A stretch of 19,166 nucleotides of DNA from Fragilaria crotonensis (lineage: Eukaryota > Bacillariophyta > Fragilariophyceae > Fragilariales > Fragilariaceae). The translations under genes were made by a program, and so were the position numbers. Location: NCBI GenBank assembly GCA_022925895.1, contig JAKSYS010000842.1, positions 1 through 19,166 on the forward strand, read 5' to 3'. This document shows, piece by piece, positions 10,933-19,166 of this stretch. Below the pieces are notes generated by a model. It did not search any database. It had not been told where the DNA came from and was given only the letters and a program-made list of their open reading frames with translations. Numbering within the stretch: position 1 is the first letter of the stretch; the number at the start of each line of letters is the position of its first letter.

Positions 10933-11713
10933 GATTTGTGCAACCTTGGTCGAAAGTACTTTCTGATCGCAAAAGACTCCTTCTAGACTGAAATAACAAA
11001 GCACTCACAGCTCACAGGTAGCCTGCGTTACTGCACTCCGGCTCCGGAGTAATCCACGAATTTCGTTGGGATATCATTTGACACCATAAAGATAGCTATG
11101 CATAAACCCGCAATCCCGGATTTTCTGGATGTCTGCGCCAGATGTTCACAGAAATGACCCCTGATGGGTTACATTTAGGATGCCAGAGAACGTATGTCTC
11201 GATTTCAGAGCAACGAGAACACGACAGTTCCACTATGACATATAGAGCGTCATTAAGACCAAAACCAGATATACGTATGGACGAGAATCCAACGAAGATT
11301 TATTTTCTCTTTCGAACTCGGGGTTCCTGAACTTCCTTCCTACCTGGTATTTTATTTGCATAGAGCGATACCACATAATCGGCATCTGCAGAGACATCAC
11401 AGCAGGAAAAGAGCACACCTCTCCCTGGTAATGAACAAACGTAGAAGCCACAAGAATCAGGTCGAATTTTCCATGTATCCTGCCAGCAATCCTTGCATGA
11501 CATTTGATTTGTGATCTGTAAAACGATGCATTCATGACACTCCCAGCGCTACATTGTACTACTGGTAGATGACGATCGTGGCATCACGATGCTGAGGTCC
11601 GAGCACAGGAGCGACTTTTCTCCGTATAACACTTGATCTTTAAACACCGAGTTTCCCGGCTCCTGAACCCAAGTTCCGGTAATTTTGTATCCTCCAGCGA
11701 GTGGCACACTCGC
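10933..11713. other. Gene-free interval upstream of reductase 2 and downstream of Dnmt2
   Basis: No recognisable gene. It should hold the reductase 2 promoter and the Dnmt2 3' UTR. Visible items are the split palindrome at 11035-11050 and the word CTACCTGGTATTTTATTT at 11340-11357, which recurs with one mismatch upstream of reductase 1. A GTGAGT...TTTCAG pair around 10980-11010 on the minus strand might be a 5' UTR intron boundary, but I cannot confirm it. Confidence 0.5.
11035..11050. repeat. Inverted repeat upstream of reductase 2
   Basis: ACTCCGG-CT-CCGGAGT, 7-bp arms around a 2-nt centre, about 103 nt before the reductase 2 ATG. It resembles the TACTCCGGAGTA palindrome upstream of reductase 1. 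Confidence 0.5.
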
Positions 11714-13051
11714 TCAATTCCCCGCCCACTTGGCTCGTAAGCCCAGCTCACAAAGCCTTGCCGCAACTCGAACATTCAAGCTGTTCCCCAGCAGCCTCCA
11801 CTGCTGCTTGTGCGTACAATCGATGGGAAATGAAAATCCTTCCACAAATCCCAGGAGATTCGCAATTTCCCGTCCCGAAAAGTACCGCACGTACCCTTGC
11901 AACGGCGGTAGCCCTTCCTTCCACGACGCATGGAATTTCCGATCGGTCGGCGCTTTCAGGTCTAAACGTGCATCCGGAGGGCCCATGTAGAGGACGCTTC
12001 CAGTTCCCCTTACGAATCTACCATAGGATTGTGTGAAACAAGCCGTGCGAGTATCGCTGGGTGTCACCCAATCAAAGCACCATGCCGAGTCGCTGGCAAG
12101 CAATTTAGACGGCACCAGCAGGGTTTCGTCCTTGTCATTGGTTGCGTCAATAAACGTCGCAATCACGGGCAAGTCACCCACAGAATCTTCTGCTTGAATA
12201 TCCAATTCTAACAATTCCGTTTGAATCAAAGGTCCCTTGCTACTGTCACTAGGATTCGTCTCGACCGAAAAAATCGATTGTTCCCAGTTGTCTGCAGATC
12301 TGGTAGGAACTGTGGAGGAGCCTTCGTCTATGTGTGTGGTTCGAATTGCCACACAAAAGTAGCGTGGCCGATCATTGGGCAAGCCCACTTGCGTCGGCGA
12401 CAGATGGAAGTGTGCCACCTTATAGTTGCGGTCTTTCAATACCTCACGCCACCGTTGACACGATCCTGACGATTCAAAGCCCACCACATTCTCCATTAAC
12501 AATAGTCGCGGCAAGATGTCGTCGTCCATGTCCTGCAACAATTGACATAAATGAAGAAATGATTGGGAGCGGGGATCGATGACATCTAATTCCTGCTTAT
12601 CATGTTGTCGTGTGTGTGGTTGGCAAGGTGGACTCATACACCAGACATCTGCGTTCCAGTCATGAACTTGTTGCAGCGTGAGTCGTTGAATGTCAAAGGA
12701 TTGAGGTCGTCGTCTCTTCTTTGGGAGGACTCTGTCGGTTGAAGAGTTATCGGGAACTGGAAAGTTATGCTCCAAGACAGAAACGCAGATATTGGAATGA
12801 TCAAGCGCTGCTAGCTGATTCAAGGTAAGTTTGTATTTTAAAGATGCAGTCGACATTCTCATGAGTGCCTCTTGCAAAGCCATCGTCCAACCTCCCACTC
12901 CACAATAGAACTCGACGTATGAGATTGTTGTCACTTCAGGACATGGTGATGAAACGCTCATGTTCAATGGATGAGAAACGACAATATTGAACGACCAAGT
13001 GTGAGGAGTATCGGGTGCTTGCAGTCTGAGGACATCGTGTACTTCTTTCAT
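11714..13051 (-). CDS. TRDMT1: Dnmt2/TRDMT1 tRNA (cytosine-5) methyltransferase
   Basis: Class I SAM-dependent methyltransferase. Dnmt2 proteins methylate C38 in the anticodon loop of tRNA-Asp and a few other tRNAs, despite their DNA-methyltransferase fold. The motifs are present in order: I YVEFYCGVGGWTMAL (residues 45-59), IV MSPPCQPHTRQ with catalytic Cys near residue 143 and DPRSQSFLHL after it, VI MENVVGFESS (Glu near 187), VIII QVGLPNDRPRYF, the Dnmt2-specific CFT motif in ACFTQSYGRFVRGTGSVL (near 338), and IX/X RYFSGREIANLLGF and RLLGNSLNV. The frame is open and unbroken: 445 residues from ATG 13051. ATG 12961 would remove the first 30 residues, which lie before the conserved fold, and is a possible alternative. 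His replaces the usual Phe after PPCQP. It is divergent from the ZIP gene. Identification is very secure. Confidence 0.97.
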   Translation of the reverse strand: MKEVHDVLRLQAPDTPHTWSFNIVVSHPLNMSVSSPCPEVTTISYVEFYCGVGGWTMALQEALMRMSTASLKYKLTLNQLAALDHSNICVSVLEHNFPVPDNSSTDRVLPKKRRRPQSFDIQRLTLQQVHDWNADVWCMSPPCQPHTRQHDKQELDVIDPRSQSFLHLCQLLQDMDDDILPRLLLMENVVGFESSGSCQRWREVLKDRNYKVAHFHLSPTQVGLPNDRPRYFCVAIRTTHIDEGSSTVPTRSADNWEQSIFSVETNPSDSSKGPLIQTELLELDIQAEDSVGDLPVIATFIDATNDKDETLLVPSKLLASDSAWCFDWVTPSDTRTACFTQSYGRFVRGTGSVLYMGPPDARLDLKAPTDRKFHASWKEGLPPLQGYVRYFSGREIANLLGFVEGFSFPIDCTHKQQWRLLGNSLNVRVAARLCELGLRAKWAGN

Positions 13052-13439
13052 CCAACCCAACCCAACGCGACGACCTCTCGGTGGCAGAAAAGAGCTGCGA
13101 TTGGAGATTGGACACGCGCTTTCGTAGTCAATTAGTACGGACGACGACGGACATCATGACTTTTTAGGCATAAGAAAGCGAGTACTGTGGTACCGGTACT
13201 GGTACTGGTACCTGGTACTGCCGCTCAGCAAGTCGCTCGTCGTTGCTTTCACGACTTGAGAGGCTCAAGGCCATAAGTATTCACTGGTATGTACTACTCG
13301 GAGCTACTACTACTCAAGGTTCAGAGTATAGAGCCTTCTGAGAGGCGTTTATCGATGATAGGCTAAAAAGAGGCCTTAAGCGCTGAAAAGAAGGAATCTC
13401 TTCGGATCTCACATTAAATACCATCATTCTCAAACAACG
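13052..13439. promoter_or_regulatory. Divergent promoter region between Dnmt2 and ZIP
   Basis: A 388-nt gap between two divergent start codons, so it should contain both promoters. It holds the GGTAC(C/T) tandem array at 13189-13219 and, nearer the ZIP start, a TACTACTCGGAGCTACTACTA-like patch near 13290-13315. No gene is visible. Confidence 0.5.
13189..13219. repeat. GGTAC(C/T) tandem array
   Basis: Five copies of the hexamer GGTACC/GGTACT, the last offset by one T. The 16-mer TACTGGTACTGGTACC at 13197-13212 occurs again, reverse-complemented, at 6742-6757 in another intergenic region. Confidence 0.8.
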
Positions 13440-14982
13440 ATGACAGCGACTATGAAGCACTGGCTTGGTGCTCATCTCCTCATGCTAGCTCTGATCTGTG
13501 TGGTGGAGAGTTCTAGTGAGCAGAATACTCGTGTGAGTTTCTACTCAAAACCATCAATGATGTCGTCGAGTCTTCTGAGAAAGGTGTGTGTGCATACAGG
13601 TTCGAACGTGATTGAAGGGCCTATTTTTGTTCTCAATACCCTTGGCTCACCCGTGACCGTGCAGGATCATGAAAGTGATGATGACCGTGATATTTTATTG
13701 AACTATGCCTCCGCCTTTGTAAATAATGTAAGTCGACTTCGATCGATTGCATTTGTTCCAGCGCAGGTGAGGGCCAGCATCTAACAATTTCCTCACTTGC
13801 GCAACGCACTATCAGGACGCGATGGTCAACGATCACCTTCAGGGTAACGACCGCCATGATGACCACGACAATGGCACAGGGAAATTTGTAAGTAGAGACG
13901 CGAGTTGGTGGCGTGAATATGCAAACTGTCGTGCAGATCGCTGACACATTACCAAGTAGATTGCATTCTCCAGGATTCTTACAAACTCTGAGGGGTCGAA
14001 GCCGTGGGGTGCCGCCTTGCTTGCGGCCTTTCTGGTGAATCTTTGCACCTTGATCGGCATTCTCACTTTAATTCCTGCATCGCTTCTGAGTCGCATGTTT
14101 TCTCGTGGACAACTAGATATCCTTCGTCACATCCTCATTCCCTCCTTTGCATGCGGCGCCTTGGCAGCAACATCAGTCTTTCTCTTGATTCCAGAATCCA
14201 TTCATTTGCTGAGCGGAGGCGGTGGAGATGCCCACGAAAATTCCGAATCTGACGTTGCGTGGAAGTTCGGAGTCTCAGTTCTCGGCGGTTACTTCATTCC
14301 GTTCGTCTTTTCGGGGCTCTTCCCCCATTGTCCTAGCACCGATGACCACGATATGGTTCAAGTCAACAAAGAAGACGATACCACAACGCCTGTTGCTCCC
14401 GTTGGAAACACAATTGACGAGGACAATATGGAAAAAGGCCACGATGGAAAGTCCAAGGCTAATGATGAGTTGTCGGCCGAAACAGTTCAACTGGATGTAT
14501 CGACAAAAGTAACTCCAGACTACCGCTTGATGACTTCCATCTTGGTCGGCGACTTCTTCCACAACTTTTCTGACGGTATATTCATCGGCACATCCTTCCT
14601 CGTATGCTCCCAAAGTTTTGCCATCGCAGTCTCTTTGTCAACGGTCTTCCATGAACTCTCTCATCAGCTGGTCAACTACCTCATGTTGACAAATCAGTGC
14701 AGGCTGTCGCCCTGGAAGGCCTTGGTACTCAATTTCGTTTCGGGCTTCTCAGTAATGATTGGAGTAATCGTTATCATGGCAATGGACGTAAGCAATGAAG
14801 CGATCGGTGTTCTGCTGGCAATGAGTGCGGGAGTTTACTTCAACATTGCCTTCACGGATTGTGCCCCCAGGATCAATCACCACATTACAGATACTCTCCG
14901 GAGGGTTACATCGCTTTTCTTTTGGATCATTGGGGCAGTACCAATCGGCCTTGTCCTTTTGAATCATGAACATTGTGAATAA
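13440..14982 (+). CDS. ZIP family metal transporter (LIV-1/SLC39-like), three exons
   Basis: Divalent metal (zinc or iron) importer of the ZIP family, moving metal into the cytosol from outside or from the secretory lumen. CDS is join(13440..13766, 13816..13887, 13960..14982), 473 residues. Residues 5-25 (MKHWLGAHLLMLALICVVESS) form a signal peptide; ATG at codon 5 is an alternative start. Exon 2 codes a metal-loving NDRHDDHDNG stretch before the first ZIP helix. Membrane helices follow: AALLAAFLVNLCTLIGIL, FACGALAATSVFLLIPES and FGVSVLGGYFIPFVF. A long acidic loop comes next, then TM4 with HNFSDG (His334, Asp338), TM5 with HELSHQ (364-369), and FNIAFTDCAPRI. The length and the TM4/TM5 binuclear metal site fit ZIPs. 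The second Glu of the usual HEIPHE is Gln here, and a VNYLML end replaces the GD usual in LIV-1. The frame is intact across all exons. Confidence 0.94.
13767..13815 (+). other. Intron 1 of the ZIP gene
   Basis: GTGAGG donor and ATCAG acceptor, 49 nt, phase 0. Reading through would stop at a TAA 15 nt inside. A CTAAC branch-point-like sequence lies within. This is short for a spliceosomal intron but both flanking frames stay open only with it. Confidence 0.82.
13888..13959 (+). other. Intron 2 of the ZIP gene
   Basis: GTAAGT donor and AAGTAG acceptor, 72 nt, phase 0, with a CTGAC branch-point-like sequence. An upstream GTGCAG acceptor was set aside because it puts exon 3 out of frame with the ZIP helices. 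Confidence 0.85.
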
Positions 14983-15767
14983 GCGACGTCCTTTTGTCGG
15001 TATCGATAATATCTCAGCTTCGGCAATGTCCATAATTAGTACTTGTTGTAAAATTAACTTATTTCCTCGAATTGATGTTGTGTACCTAAAGGTCATGGTG
15101 GTGGTATAATGCAATTGATCCCAACTGTTGGCATGAGTGCTGATGGTTCTGGGTTCGCTGGGGACAGCATGGGCGCAAACTCGAGATTGTTCGAGCAATA
15201 AAAGTTCATACTGTAACTCGTCTCAAGAAACACTCTCTACGGTAGACTCTAGAGTCTCTACTAGTAGAGACAACTACAGTACTATATGTAGGGCTCTTTT
15301 AAGGATATATGCATGTGATTCATAGCAACTCAGACCTCAGACAACATGTGAGGAAATACGGAAATCTACCCGTATTTCTCGGAGTTTTGTACCCCACGGA
15401 TTCCTGTACCCTTTGCCGAAAATCGATGTACATTTTTGACCCACTCGACTCCAAAAAGCGAGCCTTTCTTAGATCCTTTTGCAGAGCAAATTCTGGCATT
15501 TCGCTGAAACGTCAGGTCATTTGAATTCTTCGTGCCGAAACCAATTTTTACTTGTATAACTTCAATGATCACGTGATGAGTTTCAATCTTTGTTTTCAAG
15601 TTTTTCACTGGTTTGCGCATTGGTTTTTTCTCCTCGGTGACCTGTACAGCAGGTTTCACCTTGGACCCTCCTAAAGTACAGCTCGGTACATTTCCTACGA
15701 CATACATAAAACTCCATATTAAATATCCGTGAAATCTTTCTGCAATCAATCGCACATAAAAACAGAA
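14983..15767. other. Gene-free interval between ZIP and the transposon ORF
   Basis: No recognisable gene. It should include the ZIP 3' UTR and the 3' flank of the transposon. The only clear structure is the overlapping palindrome pair at 15244-15271. Confidence 0.5.
15244..15271. repeat. Two overlapping perfect palindromes
   Basis: AGACTCTAGAGTCT (14 bp, 15244-15257) overlaps GTCTCTACTAGTAGAGAC (18 bp, 15254-15271); each is its own reverse complement. It lies about 260 nt past the ZIP stop and 500 nt from the transposase stop. Confidence 0.75.
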
Positions 15768-18700
15768 TTACATTTCATTATTGTTCTCATCCATCACTTC
15801 CCTCAATTCGGAATTGACGAAGCCCAAGTCAAAGTCTAGGGTACACCTGTGCCCTTTGAAGGCTTTCGAGATCCGTTCAATCTTCGTGAAGAGCAATTGC
15901 TGGTGCATTGGGTTTGGAACAGAATCGTCACAAGGTAATACTGCTGCGTTGCCGGCTTGTTCTTCAACGGATTGGGCGACAGCATTCAATCTCCTCTTGT
16001 TCTTTTTCCTCTTCAATGTGATGGTACGTACAAATATAAGCCCTTGCTCTTGATGCAAACTTCTCTATTCTCACCTTTGTCAATACGTTTGAAGGACATG
16101 TGCTCTCTTTCACGAGCTGCTTAAAGTTGTCGCGCCCTCTCTTCCGTGAGACTGGTAGACGCCTATAAAAAGGCTTTTGCATGCGCCCAGCTGTACTCGA
16201 CACCTTCGCCTGCAAGTTCAGCATGGAACTTTGGTGTCAGCAGCACTGTAACTCCTAATTGCCGCCCTAAGTGTTGAAGTGCAGTTTCTTCCTCCTTGAA
16301 GTCTTGACAGTTCAACATGATGCCTCGCAACGAATATAGTAAGTCAACCTTGCCGCTGATGATATCTTTGCGGCCGTCAACTGTGTATTTGTCTATTGAC
16401 TCACAATCGATCAATCCTCTTTCCCAAAGCACTTGCAGTAGGCCTTTGGGTTGTCGGTCCCAACCAAATGCGACAACCTCCTTGGATTCATGGAGATCGA
16501 TGCCATTGTTCTTTGCGAATTCTTGGAGTTCCTTCCGGGTATATCCACGTTGCTGTTGGAGGGTTACTCCGGCAGCACGAAGACCTCAATAGAACCTTCT
16601 TCGATCGTTCAACGCGTTTGTATCGACCAGTGGGTCGGTCATGCTTTTGCAACTGCCGTTGCTCTGGTGACAAATACCATGGGCCAATATCGTTTTCAAG
16701 ATACACCAGACTCTGAGTGTCGCCTGCTTTAAGGATAGGTGAGTGTGGACCAAGGTATCCTTCGTCTTGCAAAATTACAGTGTCCCTCATTGTTGCTTGC
16801 GCCTCCATAGCCTTTTGACATACTTAACACTCAGTGCTCCGCTTCTTTGCGCGCATGTCCCTGACTGTGGTCGAATAGAAAAACGAATTCAAAGCCAGGA
16901 TACAATACCTTGAGGCAATCCACAACATCTTCAAATTGGACGCTCATATGAAAGCTGTTCCAGTAGCCTTCATTGCCTGCTCCAATGTACAAGTACTTGA
17001 CCAGCGGCGATTCTTTCAAGTCGGACTTGTTGATTGTTCCAAACACTTCCTTTGCAGCTTGTTCATCGATGTAAGTATTTCTTCCGACTGCTCGCCTTGT
17101 TGCGTTTACTTGATCTAACTCTTCTTTTGTCATCACTCTACCGAAGCCGAACACACGAGATACGAATGCCGAAAGCATGTATCCGTCCCCTTCAGACTTC
17201 GGCAGCAGCGGGCGTTGGCCAGAAGGCCCTATCCAAGTCCTGCTACCAAGCAAGTACTGAGCAAAGCGCTCTCGTCCTGCCCAATAATCATAAGGGGTGT
17301 CGCTGTCGATGAGACTCGTATGCTGGTTGTTGGCTGCAACTGCAATTGTTAATGGCAGGCATGCTCGTCCATTGTTCTTGCGGCAATATTCTCCAGTAGT
17401 CGATGTGGAACTCAAACATTTCAGTATCGTTCACAATGTCAAAGTAGCTATGTCCTAATCGAAGATTTAAACCATCCATTGCCAATGCATCTTCTTTTGA
17501 TACTTGCACCCATCGTCTACAGTATGGCTCAAGTTCTGTCAAGTATCGCTTGCAGAACTCCTTCCGATTCGCAACGACGTCATCGCGCTCGTGGCCATCA
17601 ACGTAGAAGCTTTTCTTGCGAGCTTCATACTTAAAATTCAATTGTCGCATCCAACGCCAAGCTGTAGTGAAGCTCATAGACTCGAGCCCATGTGCTTTGA
17701 GAAGGATGCTATCAGCAGTTTGTCCTTGTTTTGTTCATCTTCTTCTTCTTCTTGAACATCTACCGGTAATAAGGCGGTCAGCAGCAGTATTACTACCACT
17801 ATTGTCTGCTGCCGCCAGCACCTTCTGGTCTTCGTTCCAAACACTTGCGAAGTCTTGGGATAACAATGCTAACAATGAAGTCATGAATGCCTTCTATCGT
17901 TAAGGTAGCTAAGTTTTCACCCCAAACGAAACAATCTGATCTTTAGCATCTGGATACATTTCAGAAGACGAGTGGTCGCTTCCCGCACTGGACATACAAG
18001 TTCGGATGGAAACACTCTAACCGTCGGAAGACACCATTCCACTCTGCAACAGTCTTGTAGAAAGTAGCTTGGGACATACCAAGATTATTCAAGCATTGGC
18101 AGGCCTCCTGCAACAATCCTGCCATGTCCATTGATTCATATGCTTGAGTGCGAGTTGATATGCACAGCATAGAAATGTTGCACGCTGTCGAATCCCACGA
18201 TTTCGGACTTGGTGCAAAACTGGTCAGCATCTCGGCCGACAATAACATTTCTCCAACTGTCTTCATGCTTATGAACAGATTGCAACAACTGGATTCGCCG
18301 CTCGAGTGCCTCTTGTGGTGTCTCACCTGTACCAGCTTGCGGTTTGAACAGATAGAAGGCCTCTGGACTGGAAGGCCAATACGAACATGACGAGGACGAA
18401 GCGTGACAACCAACTGCAGCTTCTCGTCCTTTGTACCTTATTTGGGGCTCAGAGTTGTCGCCAATCCTTGGATGGATGTCACTGTTTTCCTCGACTTCTT
18501 GATTGTCAGATGTAGTAGTAAGCGTACTTGCGGCTGCTGGTGGCGGTCGACCTCGTGTCATAGGAATACAAGGGCATTCACTCCTGATTGCTCAGCTTTC
18601 TCCTTCCATGCTTTATCCAATGGAAATGGATAACTGACTTGCCTTTTCTTCTCAGAAAAACAGTAAAAGAATTGTTTCTGATAGCACACTCGGAACATAC

Positions 18701-18945
18701 CAGTTTGATTTGTGCCGTCAAAGCGTCATCGACTCACCAAATAAGACTGACTTGGCCATGGCAGTATTAAACTTTCGAGCATCAATGCTTGTAGTCGGAT
18801 CAATGTGACCTGATTTCACCAATAGTTCAGCCCATGTTGCAGCTGGGAGCCAGCGATTCGACAATCTTGGTCCGTATATGCTGTCGGTGTGAAGCAATCC
18901 TACCGCCCTCGCAAGAAGTGATATGATTCCACCACTGTCGGTCAT
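15768..18945 (-). mobile_element. DNA transposon with large DDE transposase (ends not defined)
   Basis: The range given is only the coding part. The flanks (about 15272-15767 and 18946-19166) show no terminal inverted repeats that I can pair by eye, and the right end may lie beyond the window. Cut-and-paste class II is inferred from the DDE core of the encoded protein. No other transposon gene is seen. Confidence 0.7.
15768..18945 (-). CDS. DDE transposase, IS630/Tc1-like core with insertion (frame broken)
   Basis: Cuts and inserts transposon DNA with a metal-dependent DDE core. Pieces in order: MTDSGGIISLLARAVGLL (start ATG 18945), a CxxC (CSEC, 18686-18697), an AT-hook-like MTRGRPPP (18561), a helical region (LNNLGMSQATFYKTVAEWN ... 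YVQCGKRPL), NLATLTIEGIHDF, an HTH-like stretch SFTTAWRWMRQLNFKY, and ARKKSFYVDGHERDDVV. The core follows: first Asp in GQDESAFAQYL (17274), GYMLSAFVSRVFGFG, second Asp in FLFDHSQGH (16870), YLGPHSPILKAGD, TGRYKRVERSK, SAP-like GYTRKELQEFAKNNG, then third residue Glu in PKFHAELAGEGVEYSWAHAK (16196). The tail includes IERISKAFKGHRCTLDFD. Length would be about 1,060 residues. Frame breaks include 18722, 18660, 18570, 17264, 16850 and 16160 (this last an extra T). No intron is needed, though one near 18650-18740 is not excluded. Related large transposases occur in algae and fungi; I cannot name the superfamily. Confidence 0.84.
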
Positions 18946-19166
18946 AGTAAACTGACTCACTCAGTCAGATCAATGCTTAAGGGGTATAAGAGACAACTGT
19001 TGGGGTGAGTCCGTTTGTAAGGAGTTGAAAAGTGACAAACAACGGCATGCAATCTCATTGTGGAACTCACGCGTTTAACACGAAAAATAAATCTTTGTAT
19101 GACGTTCGAACTCAATTTCTATTGGTTGCGCGTATATTTTGTACCAAGCACTAGCTTAGGAGTTTG
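18946..19166. other. Flank upstream of the transposase
   Basis: About 220 nt to the window edge. It should carry the transposase promoter and perhaps the transposon's right end. I see no open frame of note and no clear inverted repeat with the left flank. Confidence 0.4.

Noticed and set aside
18650-18740. Intron in the transposase with GTGAGT or GTATGT donor
   Set aside because: Phases do not match cleanly, and two missing T bases (18722, 18660) give a continuous CxxC-containing frame into the RGRP segment.
118-18945. Programmed ribosomal frameshifting as the cause of the many frame changes
   Set aside because: No shared slippery motif or downstream structure; the sites fall in runs of A, C, G or T, and several occur within one gene.
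15272-19166. Terminal inverted repeats of the transposon
   Set aside because: No convincing pair found by eye; only a 10-base direct match (AGAGACAACT) on both sides, which is expected by chance.
1-19166. A metabolic gene cluster built around the reductases
   Set aside because: The neighbours (Rae1, SET, Dnmt2, ZIP, transposase) share no pathway and lie on both strands with separate promoters.

Overview
The window looks like nuclear DNA of a diatom or close ochrophyte relative. The genes are eukaryotic (Rae1/Gle2 WD40 protein, Dnmt2, membrane-anchored diflavin reductases, LIV-1-like ZIP transporter). The introns are few and short, with GT-AG ends (49, 72, 84 and 144 nt). The SET-domain protein starts with a signal peptide ending in an A|F step followed by a Ser/Arg-rich stretch, the presequence style of proteins imported into the red-algal-derived plastid. 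The species is not fixed by the sequence.

Layout: (1) 118-1294, minus: Rae1/Gle2 mRNA-export factor. (2) 1615-3193, plus: Rubisco-LSMT-like SET methyltransferase, divergent from Rae1. (3) 3283-5952, minus: membrane-anchored FMN/FAD/NADPH reductase 1, tail to tail with the SET gene. (4) 5953-7340: no convincing gene, several short repeats and palindromes. (5) 7341-10932, minus: a second diflavin reductase, tandem paralogue of (3), with one intron and a serine-rich extension of about 465 residues. (6) 10933-11713: no gene seen. (7) 11714-13051, minus: intact Dnmt2 (TRDMT1). (8) 13440-14982, plus: intact three-exon ZIP metal transporter, divergent from Dnmt2. (9) 14983-15767: no gene seen, overlapping perfect palindromes. 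(10) 15768-18945, minus: a large DDE transposase of a DNA transposon.

One pattern crosses the window. Rae1, SET, both reductases and the transposase keep strong protein similarity across every frame break, and nearly every break is explained by one base missing from a short homopolymer. Dnmt2 and ZIP have none. This reads mainly as residual indel error in an assembly, so the broken genes are annotated as CDS with break positions. Real decay remains possible for reductase 2 and the transposase.

The genes do not form an obvious pathway. The clearest local relationship is the reductase pair: same strand, same domain order, and upstream regions that share an ACTCCGGAGT-type palindrome and an 18-base near-identical word. 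No cytochrome P450 or other electron acceptor is present in the window.
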